64,000 nucleotides of DNA, from the NCBI GenBank assembly GCA_018806985.1, contig JADANN010000458.1, positions 3,286,001 through 3,350,000 on the forward strand, in the 5' to 3' direction. The notes below the pieces were generated by a model. The model saw only the letters and a program-made list of their open reading frames with translations. It was not told the DNA's origin and searched no databases. The first letter of the stretch is position 1; every line of letters begins with the position of its first letter. This document shows positions 41,253 to 54,500 of the stretch, piece by piece. Made by a program: the position numbers and the translations under genes. The DNA comes from Angiostrongylus vasorum (taxonomy: Eukaryota; Nematoda; Chromadorea; Rhabditida; Metastrongylidae).

Positions 41253-43733
41253 AATGCACAGGTTCACATTGCCTTGACGTGACAAGAATCTCGTTAGTTC
41301 CGTATTTCAATTGGCTGTTGCATAACGAGCTGGTTGCTTGAAAATGGTTTCTGTGTGACGAAATGTCTCGGCCGTGAAATCACAACAACAATATCTGATA
41401 CCAACTTCGCTTCAGCTTAACATGATCAGTTCTACAGCTTCACGTAAATTAGTTGTTAATGCCGAGGTTTAAAAAAGTCGATCTTTTGAGGTATGTATGT
41501 GGTTTCTTTCACTACTCAAATTCTGGTCAGAATCACGGGAGTAGGTAAATTAGAATATTGAGTCGTTTGACTGCTACTCACTCAGGAGTTCTCGGACTTA
41601 AAGTTCTTTTTTTTTCTTTTAAATGCCCGTTGGCTTTCCCTTACTTAGGCTTCGAATCACGCCTCTGCAACAACATCCTTCAACTTGCTCACGCTCATCT
41701 TACTCCTCTTAGTCTTTTCCTAAACCTTTTTGTTGTGATTTACAACGAACGTTGTTTACGCGTCGGTGCTGCCTGGTTGTTCTTCATAAATTTTCAATTC
41801 TTTGAGCAGTTTTCAAATTTTTTACTTGTTTTTTAATGTATGTAATTTGTCGTGTCATGTAGTACACAAGTAAGGCAGCAAAAGTTTACTTTATTGTCCG
41901 TTCTGAGTAACTGTTACAAAAAATTTCTTTGAGCATTTCCTTTTCGCGTAACACTCCACACTGTGAATGCTCGAACGCAAATGAATGTTGTATGCATACC
42001 AAGTAGTTGGGAATATTAGTCTTTGTACCTGCCACGCGGGTCTTCGGTGGGTGAGTCACTGAGTCGAACGCCTTCAGACACTGGGTTATAACTTTTATGA
42101 CTGTAGTAACAATAATAACAGTACAGTAACAGGAAAGCGAACTATATGGACGAATTGAACGAATTGAACTAACTGGAAGAACTGGGCGAACACTCCGAAC
42201 ACTAAGAAAGCTAACTAATGGACCGCTTATATTCTTTCTGTAATAGGTAGCGCTTTGACAGAGGGAACTAGAAACAGCGCTTAGAGAGAGGTTCTAAAAG
42301 TTTCTCAGCTAGTACAATCCTATAGAGCTACAGCCACGAAAAAGTTGGTGAAGTTTATACAATAGCTTATACAGAAAGTATATTTGGAAATGGTACCAAG
42401 GTTTATACATTATGAATGGATAGAGAACATTTCATATTCATTGAAGAGTATTCTCTATATTACGTAGATCAGTGCACGACGCTTTGAGGAAACTCGTGAA
42501 CGTATGCATATGCATAGATCCAAAGACGACGTGCAGAATTTTTTGAGGTGCCGATTAGTCCTTTACGACTTGAAATAGTGAAGGAAAATCGCTAGCGAAA
42601 GCACTTCAGCTTAACTGTGCTTTATCATATGTTCTCTTGTCGATCATGGGTTAACTCAAATAGGTGCTAGTATAGCCTTGTCGTGTGCATGACCAGTTCA
42701 CTGAGTTCTGTTCCCAGTATGAACTCACCGAGTGTCGTATTTTTCCTTCTAGGTTTTTGCTGAACAGGTATAATTATTGAATCTGTGGTCTTAGTGTTGC
42801 ACACTTGTCATTCCGTGATACGCAATCGCTAACGGGTTGTCCTCTCGATGTCGTCAAGGCATAATTGCCCGTCCATCTGCCTTTCGACATTTTGGAGTGC
42901 ACAGCGACGTCCCTTTGCTTTCGTTGTTAACTTAGGTTGGAATCTCGGCTATCTTTTTCACTTGCTTGATAAGGAATACTTCCAGCACAGTTCAGTCGAA
43001 TGTACGTTCAGTGGTGAATGATCCTTCTCACATAACGACTACGTTTCTGACGGTCAAGTTAAGGCAGAGGGAATCGTTGATCCGAAAATGTGGGTACGTG
43101 GTCGGGTTATTTTTGTCCTGTTCGTTATATTCCCGATGTTCCTACAAGTAGTTCCTTTTGTTTAGCCATCTCTATTACTAAATTATTCATTATCTCGACC
43201 TAGTGACCGCTTTACCATCCTTTGATATGCTTCTCTTTGAGTATAAATTAGGCACGACGAACAAATCTTTTTATTATGAACATCGTTTTTTTAATGCTTA
43301 GCCAAGTCCGAGCTTTCCACACTTGCTGGCACAGTCAGCTACCATTCTCTTGGTTAACATTTTTGTTATGAGAACGACTATAAGTAAAAAGACGAAGGTA
43401 TAGCCTTTAGACTTCAAATTTCTCTCCCATGTCATTCCGTTTTAGTTTTCGCGAGAGGTTTTTTTCTTGGTTTCGACTAGCAGTTCACACGAATTTTAAT
43501 TGAAATCACCCGCCTCTCAAAAAAATGTCCTGCTATTAGTTACTAACGTTGAAGTATGCTGTATCCAATTTTACACACTATTAATTTGTAAAGGAAAAAA
43601 ATGTCTCCATCCAGCTTCTTGGTCTGTGGAAAGAGGAACGACGTTACGGTATTTAATGAGAAGTTCAAGAATAACGTACAAGCTTGTTTCGACTTGAGAA
43701 AACAACTAAGAGGAAAATAAATTCCAATTTTGG

Positions 43734-44100
43734 GGACGCGTAGCACAGTGCTAGTCATGCCTATCATCACGGGCACGGTTGTCGTTCGAACGCGCTGTAG
43801 ATTCACTATGCCTGTCATCCCTCCGGGGTCGGTAAATTGACACCGCACTTGTCTGAGAAAAAGTTCGCTCTCTGTAACCCAAATGGTAACGCTCTGGCCC
43901 GGCTATCTCAAGTCCAAAATCGAGTCGACCAGCATTCAACGACATACGTTATGAAAGGAAAATATTCAAGCAGCAGCCGAAGCCACACGTAAAAAATTTC
44001 GATGACCTTCGTTGATGATGCAAATGAGGAAACGAATCAAGTGTGAGAAGTGCTGTGATCCTCGCAACAGATGTGGAAGACGGGTCGTATAGGGAAAAAA
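43734..44100 (+). mobile_element. S3 SINE-like element, probable short target-site duplication
   Basis: A-box TAGCACAGTGCTAGTCATGC, B-box CGTTCGAACG, core GGGGTCGGTAAATTG, and end CGGGTCGTATAGGGAAAAAA. Flanks ATTCCAATTTT (43721-43731) and GTTCTAATTTT (44101-44111) agree at 9 of 11. Confidence 0.82.
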
Positions 44101-45265
44101 GTTCTAATTTTACTTATCACTGGAGTTTAAGTTAGATGGTTAAGATTTTCACCCGAATTCAATTAAGTTACTGGTTGCTGATCCGACTAGAAGTGATCGA
44201 GTGAAATGAAACCGCAGGCAAAAGATTGGTCACATGCCTCAACTTGCAGTGAAGGCAACGAAAATTTAAACCTTTTCAACAAACAAATCACCACGGCAGA
44301 GTTACGAGTGCACCGGAAGAATAACTATGCGTTCTTACGAGCTGTCATTGATGAGTCGAGACGAAGAATAGCAAAAGCAATAGAGTTCACAGCATTAAGC
44401 CGTATCGCAGAAAGTGCAATATGAGGGGTTGCAAGTCACTTTATTAGTAAAATATGGAATCCCGGTAAAACATCTGATAACTGACTATGCTGCTGGTCAC
44501 TGGGACAATGTGCTTTCCAGACCTGGCAGCGCTTGTTATATGCAACACCGCTTATATCATGCAGTAGGCTCTACACCGAGTGGTTAGCAAGCATCTATCA
44601 TTTTCACAGGTGGTGGTGTATTTGTGTGTTGGAATACTTTTAAGGACGGCGAGTCATTCAGTAGCTGAACATCATATATACTGATCAATCTCCTTGTTGT
44701 TTTCATCACTGCGAGATTATATCTGAGATTTCCAGTCCCGTAAAAAAAATTAGGACATTTTCGAGTGGAAAGATTTATTTCCTGAAATAATGTCTTCCTC
44801 TCCTCAGGAAGTCATGCAGTAACTCATGTGGGTATACTTGACACCTTACTCCAGAAATCGAACAGAAAAAGAAACACATAGGAGCCGTCATGATCCCCGG
44901 AACAGAGTTTTTCAGTCTTAAAATCTCTAAAGCAGCTAAAATGGCAAAGATCTCAAAACGGTCTTGGGAATAGGTTAGCACCGTTACCTACTGCTTAATA
45001 AACTGACATCGCATTGTTATAATGAATGCTTTGTGTTCAACAAATCCTATACAGAAACGCATGGAAGTGACATATGAAGAGCTCACAAACCTATCCCTCA
45101 ATTCGACTTTTCTGTAGTTAACATACAACGTTTATGGGTTTTACAGCCAGTAAGTCATACAAAATTAAAAGAACCGGAAGTTGGAGGAGCTAATAAAGGG
45201 AAAACAGACTGTGTGGATATAGGGGAGCATACGCTTGAACTGGCATATTCTGCAGTCAACAGATG

Positions 45266-45832
45266 TTAACTTGAATGCTGAGAAAGAAGTTTATACGAAA
45301 TCGATTCAGATGCTGGATGTTCCACGGTGTATTTAATGTAGAGATCCTTATGCTCTCCCGATGCCAGCACAAACTTCCACTCCAAGTTGTGATCCTTGTT
45401 GAGCATGGCTTCGGATTTTCCTCGAATATCGGGTGAAACCACACAGACCTTGATCTTCTCATCAGTTGATTTCGGAATCTGCTCCCAGACGGTCAGCTGC
45501 ACTGCCTCTGTGACCTTGGCGTTTCTAAGCGATACTACGTGCTCGTGCGTTATCAGTGTGTTTTTCGACATGAAACCCACCTGTGCTTTGCATATAGTTG
45601 GAGTTTTACATTCGACTTTGATGGATGGGTCCACACCGAGTGGGCAGCAAAATTGCTCTCCAGGTAGCACAACACCGAGATGAAACTTGGTTATGAATCC
45701 GTTATTAAGATATACTGCCAAATCTCCAGGTGAAAGTGGAAAAGATGTTGTGTTCGTTACTGTAGCAGACAAGAAAGCAGAATCAGAGCGTGAAGGCACG
45801 CATTCATGGACGAAAGTGCATGCTAGATCGAA
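45266..45832 (-). CDS. DUF4139 C-terminal exon
   Basis: The 188-codon final exon follows acceptor ACTTTTTCAG and stops at TAA 45266-45268. It encodes [59 protein letters not shown] and [12 protein letters not shown], then VHEPxPKS-like and [19 protein letters not shown] segments. This is the complete C-terminal half of DUF4139. An initial reading as a major-sperm-protein domain was rejected on these motifs. Confidence 0.92.
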   Translation of the reverse strand, partial: FDLACTFVHECVPSRSDSAFLSATVTNTTSFPLSPGDLAVYLNNGFITKFHLGVVLPGEQFCCPLGVDPSIKVECKTPTICKAQVGFMSKNTLITHEHVVSLRNAKVTEAVQLTVWEQIPKSTDEKIKVCVVSPDIRGKSEAMLNKDHNLEWKFVLASGEHKDLYIKYTVEHPASESISYKLLSQHSS

Positions 45833-48505
45833 CTGAAAAAGTTCTAATCACTTTTCAACTTAAAATACGCAATCTCAGAAAAACTTCCTGTCTTTTTTTT
45901 CCTAGTTGCCGAAATAGCGTACACGGAAGTTTACCTCTTGGAGAAAGCTGCCAAGGCCGTTGAAGAGTTTTAGGTTTCTACTACGATCGTCGTAGATCGG
46001 AGGATTTTCCATTTCACGATTACGTCTACCAAACGCCGGTGAAACAGTCCTGCCATTGTTGAATCTTAGCTGTATGGAAATGTTGAAATGTTTCTGGGCT
46101 TGCGAAACTCTTGGAGGAATGAACCCCTAGTGTAGAACGTATTTCGACAAGCAGGGGTACCGTCAGCCGCTTCAAGTCGGTAAATTGGAAAGACTTTATA
46201 TTCTTGTTTAGCAAACGCGAGGTATTATTATTTCTTTATTTACGCACAAGCTGACATTTCGGCGGATTTCGCCTTCCTCAGAGCCTGGAAAGGTCAAGTT
46301 GACTGCAATCTACCCGACCATACACCTCCATAACCAGCTCCTAAATTGGAGAAAGTTTCCACGATGATATAATGACTTTAGTAAAAGTGTTTTGTCAACC
46401 ATTGAAGTACAGGGATACTACGTGTAGCATACCGTCCACGAGTACTATTAGAACGCCATTCTGAACAAAAGTCACACATTTGCCAGGACATATCATGAAG
46501 ATGGGTAGGTTGTGTGTGCATCGAAAAATCCAGACTCTTCTTAGGCTGAAGAATGCTGAGATACGCTGACTCAATGTCGCACATCGTCATTAAGTGCCTA
46601 CTGCATCAGATTTTCTGTTTACTAACCTCTCCCTCACGATATCACCAGAGATAAAATTGGGTTATCCCATTTGGCCATCCCTCACTATCCTCATATACTG
46701 TCCTTCATGGTAGATGACTAACATATTATAACCAACGTGCACCATTCTAAACCGAGGAATCTAGAAAAAGTGGAAACCTTCTTATATTTTTTTTCGCAAG
46801 GAATAAGTATAGTAAGCAATTAATGATGCACGAAGCACATCCGACACCGAGATGGATCGGATTCCAATTTAAAAAAACGATGGGACCTTGTTAATATTGC
46901 AGTCAACACCTCCAAAGTGTCATCACATAAATATGGATCTAATCACTGTTCTCTCTGAATAAATGTTTGATTTATGCATAAAACGACATAAGAATTCTTT
47001 TTATAGCGCTGAAAAGAAATTCTCCACCGCAGAAGCATCTAAAAGGAAATCTCTTGTTAACACGAAAATGTCTCACAACAAAAGCTGGATGGAAACGAAA
47101 TCCTTACCAACTTCTGATCTATGAATGGTGAAGGCACTTCGACCCTTTCTGTTCAAAGACTCTTACAGGAAGCCAGATAACGACGATCAAGTGGAGCTTT
47201 AATCGGTAAAGAACCCTACAAGCGTGAACATTCTGGTAAAACAGCGATCGGAAGGGTCGAGGCTTAATTTCACGAATGTGTTGTATGAAGCAATCCCAAT
47301 CGTAGAACTCTATGCATATTAGCTGTCCTTTCATTTGTCCTGTGTTGTATATAGAAATCGTAATAAAACCAACATTTCAAAGATGTAGAACACCTGTCTG
47401 CAGATGAACAAATTGACAACCTAACATGAGGTCGTTATGAAGACTCCTATTCTGGCCAACTCTTTGATGCTAACGCCTTCTTCAGAGCTGGAATATCCCA
47501 AGCGGAGAGTCGATAACCGTTTCTTCTTGCAATGAATGTGTCTTCATAGTACAGCGAGTCGAATTGAGCAGTGGAACAGCGTAGGAATGAAGTAACTTTA
47601 CTCGGCAGCGCGCTTTTATAGAGGACGGTTCTCGATCGACCGTCCAAATAACCCATTTTATACGCAACTTTCCAAACATATCTCCAAACCTGGGTCAGCA
47701 GCACTAATCCTATTTTCCCCAATTCGCGAAAGAATTCGAATGTAGTCTTTCACAGTATAAAATGTCTAATCATGAAGTAATAAAGAATAAAATGAATGAA
47801 AAAAAAATGAAAAATTTCAGTTTCAAAAATTTGTCAATGAATCTGCTGAAGTTGAACTCCAGGAAATGCAGAGCTGCACTGATGGGACGGAAGAGACCAA
47901 TTCTGTTGTTCAAAAGATGTGTGGTAGGAAAGACTACCTAATTCAGCACATTCATAGTTCATCTCATAGACCGTCGGCCACTTTGAATATTCTTTCAGAA
48001 TTAAGGATAAAGGATAAGGCTCTCGGCCTTGATCAATCCCTGAGGGATGGGCCATGCATTGGACTTCGTTGAGCATCGTTGGAGGTGATTAAATGCATTT
48101 CTGGCCTTTATAAGGACTCGCGGTGGCTACCGATGTATCGGGTCAGTGCTATTATCCTCCCAGAGAGGTCTAATACCAATTCCCCGAACCAGGAAGGATG
48201 CAGGGCTTGGCGAGTCTGGGGCGCGGGATCAATCCCATGTGTATTGGAGGACACTTCCAACCACTGTGCCACACCCGCCCTTCAAGAAGTATTATTGGAC
48301 AGTAATATAAAGTGTTAATGTGCTGTCTTAATGAACGAGAGGAATATCACGAAGGTCATTCCGCTCCTTCATCCAGAAAAGAGAAAGCGTTCCGATTCTC
48401 ACCGTTGCGATAAGCATCTTGTACTTAACACCATTACTTGGAATGCTAAGGATCCGTGGAACGGAAAAACACGTAGACACGAGGTTCTCGATGCTCTAAA
48501 TGGTC

Positions 48506-48549
<44 letters not shown>

Positions 48550-51500
48550 CTTAAAGTGCTATGTAAAAGTGAGTCTTGCATACATGTGTGGCGATACTAC
48601 TTTCCTCACTGGTCCTGCTCTGTTGCGCGGTGTTGAAACGGTGTAGAGCTACAGCGTCGGTCATTTCGTTGCAGTCGAAGGAACCGAAGCCCATATCCTC
48701 CTCAGATGCTGCATACATTGGCTTTCGACGAGCCGAAGATGAATGGCGTTGACGATGACTATAAGTGTAGCAGTAATTGAATGGCTCTACGGTATTTAAA
48801 TATTGCCTATGTTTTGTGTCTAATCTATAATTGGGAGCGACTATCGCACTGGTGATGATATCGTTCATTACGCTGAGGGTCCAACCCAACCATGCGCTGG
48901 TTAGACCCCACACCGAGCCCACCAAGTCTCCCGTCTCTTTGAATGGTGGGAAAATTAGGAAATTGGTACGAGACTTGTCTGAGAACAGTTAACTCTGTGC
49001 AAACCAAGTATCAATGCTCAATCCGTGAGAAAATCCACTCGAGCAGCACTCAGCGACATTCGTAATCAAAACGAAGAAAACCTCAAGAAGTAGCCGAACC
49101 CATATGCAAAAAATTCCGAAGACCTTCATCCACGTTGTACGCGAGAAAACGAATCGAATGCATTAAATGTTGAGATTCACACATGTGAAGTCGTATGATG
49201 TAATAATAATAAGCAGAAATAATAGCAGTGTTTGGTAACAGAAAATAATAAAAATGGTTAATAATAACAAGTAATAGTGATTAATTGCCATAATGAAAGC
49301 GAAAGCTCTTGGCTTTGATCAATCCCTTTAAAGATGCGTCATACATTCGACTTTACTAAATATCGTTGCAGGTGATTGAACGCATGTCTGGCCTTTACAA
49401 TGATTCGCGGTGGGCTACCGATGTATCGAGCCAATGCTATTATCCTGCCAGAGAAGTCTGGTACTAATTTGCCGTTCCCGAAGAGATGGAAGGCTCGTTG
49501 TGCCATGGGCACTGGAACCGATTCCACGTCTGTACTGCAGGGCGCCTCCGACCACTGTGCCACACGCGCCCCAATTGATTGTCATAACAATAATAAATAA
49601 TAATAAATAGTAGTAGATACTAACAGCAAATAATATTGATAAATAAAAATAATGAATAATAATAAGCAACAATAAAGGACAATAATGAATAATCATAATC
49701 AACAATAAATAACATTTTTTTTATTTTTATTTTTATACGACCCGTCTTTTCGACTACTGTGCGGATAACACACTTCTCACATTCGATTCCTTTCCTCGCA
49801 TCCATCATCAACTAATATCTTCCAGCTTTTACGTGTATCTTTGGCTGCTGGTTGAGGATTTTCACTTCATCTTGAATGTTCTAGAATGCTGGTCAAGTCA
49901 ATTCTCCCTGGAGTGCTGAGAGGATTCCCACTTGAATTCCAAGACTGTTCTTTTTTTCAGAGAAGTCCGGTACTAATTTTCCGACCCAGGAGGGATGAGA
50001 GGCTTGGTGAGCGTTGAGCGGGATCGAACCAGCACCGTGCTCGTGATGATCGGTACCACTAAAATAATAAATAATAAGTAAATAAATAACAGTAAATAAT
50101 AATAATAATAAATAATCCGTGTTAGGTTGTCCTTGTTTGATTCAGAAATGCTTTACACAACAAGATAACCCCTTACTACTTTCGTTTGAGAAATACGGAA
50201 TATACATTAAGATGTTCTCAGTTGCTCAGTGATTCAAATCTTTGAGAAAACCTAGGTTCAGAATTAAATTCGGAGAACGAAATGGGGAAGAAATTTCAGT
50301 CATTTACGAGAAAACGAAAAACACGTAGTTTTCTGGAAGTTCTCGTCGTTGATCCCTAATTTGTCCTAACACGTTATTATTATGCGTGCGGTCAACACCA
50401 ATAGTAATTTCATTTGGGATTGACTGATGACCATGCTTAGATTCGTTTTGCACTTTGATCCAGCGGTTACGTTTCAAGCGGAATCGCTTTTTGCACATAA
50501 ATCTCACCGTGGTAAAAGTGCCAGCCACCTTTGTTCCTGGGCCGACAAACACCGATAGCGTAATGTTCTTTCTTCGCTGTCCAAAGCCTTTCAATTGCTG
50601 CAAAAATTTAGGAAGAGGCATAAGTGGTCCAAGTAATTCCTGCAGAGCTACCACATGGCTGCGTTTAAAAAGCATATATCAAAAGGGAATAGAACGGTAG
50701 AATAACTCCTTATAACAAGACAGGTTGGTGCAATGGTTGGGAAGCGCCCTGCAACACACACGGGGAATCGATCTCCGCGCCCGTGGCCCACCAAGCCTTC
50801 CATTTCTCCGGGGTCGGTAAATTGGTGGCAGACTTGTCTGGGAGATAGCAGCACTAGCTGACACATCGATAGGCCACCGCGACTTTGCCATTGTAAAGGC
50901 CAGATATGCATTCAATCACCTCCATCGATACTTGTCAAATGCATGACGCATCCCTCAGGGATTGATCAACGCCGAGAGGTTCATCCTTTTTTTAACAAAA
51001 CAGGTTTCTAAAATATTAGGCACATTCAAGGCTGCCTAGATTTAGAAATCGGACTAAAGTGAAGACCAGTACCTACAATGCACGGACACTTGTATCTAAG
51101 CCCACATTAGAGGACTTGACCATGCAAGCAAAAGGATAAGGTGCAATGTCATCGGACTGGTTCGGATAAGAAGGCGCTACCTAATCAACGGCGTCGGTGA
51201 CACCGGGAAAGAACTGTTTCTCGGAACATGCGACAATAGATGAGTCTGCTGGCGACGGCATTCTCGTCAACACCAGTTTGGCCATGATCATTCGAACAAC
51301 TAAAAACCCGTATGGGATGGCTACATTTGAAGAGATGTGGATCAAAACCAGCTTTAGCAGTCTTCGTCCATGCACCGACATCAAGCTGTGGAAGACGAGG
51401 TCGAAGCGTTCCATATTGACTTGCAGAAGTTCTACAGAAAAAAAGCACATATTCTCTAAGGTCATCATTAGATATTTTAACGCTAAGATTGCGGCCAGAA

Positions 51501-54500
51501 GAAAGTTTGAAGAACATCACATTGGGACCCATGGGTTAGAAAGGAACGACCAAGGTGAGTGACTGTCAGAGTTTATCATGACGACCAAGACTATTCAAGG
51601 TAACTCTCAGTTCCCAAAAACTCCGCTCTCAACGCTGACGTGGGTGTCTCCCAATTCAAAGATTTTTTTAATTTTTGTTTTTATACGACCTGTCTTCACA
51701 TCTACTGTGCTGATCCCAGCACTTCCCATATTCGATTCGGTTCCTCGTATCAATCCTCCAATACGGTCTCCCCACCTTTACGTGTGGCTTCGGCTGTTGC
51801 ATAAGCATTTTCACTTCGTCTTGGATGTCGTAGAATGCTGATCGAGACGATTCTCACTGGAGTTCTGAGATAGCCAGCCTAGAGCGTTCCCAACTGGATT
51901 GCAGAGAGCAAATTTTTTTCCCGGACAAGTCCGGTACTAATTTCCGGACTCCAAACGGATCAGAGGCTCGGTGGGAGCGAAGCGAAATAAAACCAGCATC
52001 GTGCTCGTGATGGCCTGCATCACCACCACTGTGCTATCCGCCCCCTCAAATGGAGAGCACCGTAACGAAATAGACCACACCATAGTAACTCGATGGTTCT
52101 GCTTAATTGATATCGCTGTTGACTCGAAAGCCTACACGGGATTTCATTTCTCGTGGAAAGGAGAAAAAGCCGCTAAATTCAAAAAAAAAGAGAATGTTGG
52201 AACCACCAAAAACTACGCTTTATTCAGCTTATTAGTCCGCAGTTGGGAAAACGGATAACATCGACGAGGAATACGATCGGCTATTAAACGTCTTCACCTT
52301 TGCGCTATGAAAGCTGAGAGTTCGAAAGTCACCAAGAAACGTCTGTCTCCAGAAACACTCGAGCTGATACGACAGCGTGGAATCGCACGAGCTGCAGGCA
52401 ACCGCGAACTAACTTCCGAACTTGCAAGGCAATGCAGACAGGCGATAAAAGAAGATCTTAAAGAGAGAGAGCAGCAGTTACGGTCCAAGTTGCAGAGGCT
52501 GGAAAAAGCATTCGCAAAGCCCACCGAAACTTCGCCAATTACAAAACCAAGATAATTGCACTCCGATGCCCAGGCGGAACAGATATAGCGTCCAGAAAGG
52601 CAATGGAGAAAATCATTCACGACTACTATTCAGATCTCTTCGATAGCCACGTCCTCCTGCCGTCATTTTCAATGAAAGAGATTGAATATCTACCCCATCG
52701 ACTCTTCCTTCCGAAATCCGACATGCTATTTCGTCGGTGAGGAATTGTGCAACACCGCGTCCGCATAGGATAAGATCTGAACACCTGATGAACTTCCCGC
52801 CAGTCCTCATCAATACACCCTCTCCGCTCTTCACACCTAAGCTGCCAGAATGAAAGTTTCCTGTTCAATGAAGGAGCAACAAGACCTGTGTTAATGTTCA
52901 AAATGGTTCACCTCCGTGGTACCATCAATAATCGCTCAGTCTGTTTATTGTCTATCGTCTACAAGCTGTTCGTTCAACTCATGCTAAACAGTGTTGACAA
53001 AACAATGCACGAATGGCTGCCATGTGATCAAGCAAGATCTCGAAAAGGATTGGGTATGATAAACCATATCCACAGGATCGATTCACTGAAGTGTCACTAG
53101 AGTACTAAAGATGTCCGTCTCACTTGCATAGATTTAAGGAAAACTTTTGATCCAGTTGAAATACAAACAGTCATGGAAGACCAAGACACCCAAGGTGTCC
53201 CTATTCAGCATGTAAAGAATCTTCGTGAGCTATATAACAGTTTCATAACCAAAAGGCCATCATTCTATGACGATATTAACATAGACGTCAAAAAAAGGGT
53301 TATGAAGGAGATACCATCTCGCCTAATTATTTACTGTCACTCTCGAGAACGTCATGTGAACATTGGAGTGGGGTAACATGGGAGTGAAAATCGATGGTCG
53401 GCAATTACTCCATCTTCGCTTTTCTAATGACATCGTTGTTATAACACCAAACATTAGCCAAGTGAAACGAATGCTTGCCGATTTTGCTAAAGCCTATGGC
53501 AAGATTGGTCTTCAACTTAATCTCACAAAAAAAGATGTTCATGAGGAACCAATTGGTTCCATCTGCCCCGTTCAGGCTCAACACATTGGATATCTTCGAA
53601 TTCTCCAGTTACATCTTTCTAGGTTGGCTAGGTTGGGAAATCAACATGATGAACGACTTAGCTCCAGAGTTGAGCAGAAGCAAACGAGCGGCTTGGGGAG
53701 CTTTCAAGAGCATCGAAGAAGTAGTGAGGACAACGAAGAACACCCCACTCTGTGCTCACCTTTTCGACTCCATGTTTTCCCTGCCTTAAAGTATGCATCA
53801 GAATCATAGTCACTACGTAAGGAGAATGAAAGATCACTGAGCGTTATTGAAAGCTTAGTCGAAAGGCTCTGCTAGGAGCATCCCGTGTCACACAAGTGAG
53901 TGAAAGGAACCGAACCTCCGATCTCGTGAATGATCAAAAACCACAGACGCCCTTCTATACGTTATACTGTCGAGAATAAGGTGGGCTGGACACGTAATGT
54001 GTATGAACGAGAATCGATAGACAACAACCGTTAGTGACTGGATTGCTCGGATGTCAAATGTACTGGAGGAAGGCCACCGACCCGATGGTCAGAGTTCTTC
54101 ACGAAAACCCTATAAGCAAGAAATGATTCTCAACGAATCTCTAGAAACAGCACAACCAACTGGGTCACTCTTGCATGCGAAGAGAAGAAATGGAAGATTT
54201 AGTGGCGCCCGCTCGAGTCACTCGACGGTCAACTGAACGATGGGTGATACATGTGGTACAGGTGAATAAACCATAGAATTATCTCCATAAAGAGCTTGTA
54301 GACAACCCTCAACCAGCAGGTTGTGCAGTGATTATGAAGGCTCTTTCGATCGGCTCACTTTGGTGAAGTTCTCGCACACTATCTTTGCTTTCTCATTAGT
54401 AAATTCGCATGTGATTTTCAAGAGTACATGCAATTTTTCACGACTCATCAACGCATCATTCACAAATCTCATAGATGGTGATTAAAAACGTCTCATCAGG

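Larger units (their letters stand above)
37610..45265. other. Region between the convergent rsf-1 and DUF4139 genes
   Basis: It holds S1, S4, two head-to-head S2 pairs, two S3 copies and the coding-like candidates at 39026 and 41064. From 41253 to 43733 and from 44112 to 45265 I see no gene or repeat. The 72-codon + frame at 44206 is unassigned. Confidence 0.5.
49200..50120. repeat. AAT-rich simple-sequence region split by SINEs
   Basis: Imperfect AAT/AATAAT runs occur at 49200-49280, 49580-49710 and 50060-50120. They surround an S1 and an S3 element, whose insertions appear to have divided one larger A/T-rich tract. Confidence 0.75.

Noticed and set aside
45266..45832. Major sperm protein domain
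   Set aside because: It has beta-rich character, but the motifs ([30 protein letters not shown]) are those of DUF4139 and not MSP.
45833..46310. Minus frame with EYKV as the missing HKV-type strand of DUF4139
   Set aside because: The matching bases belong to an S5 repeat copy (AACGCGAGG flank), not to a conserved exon.
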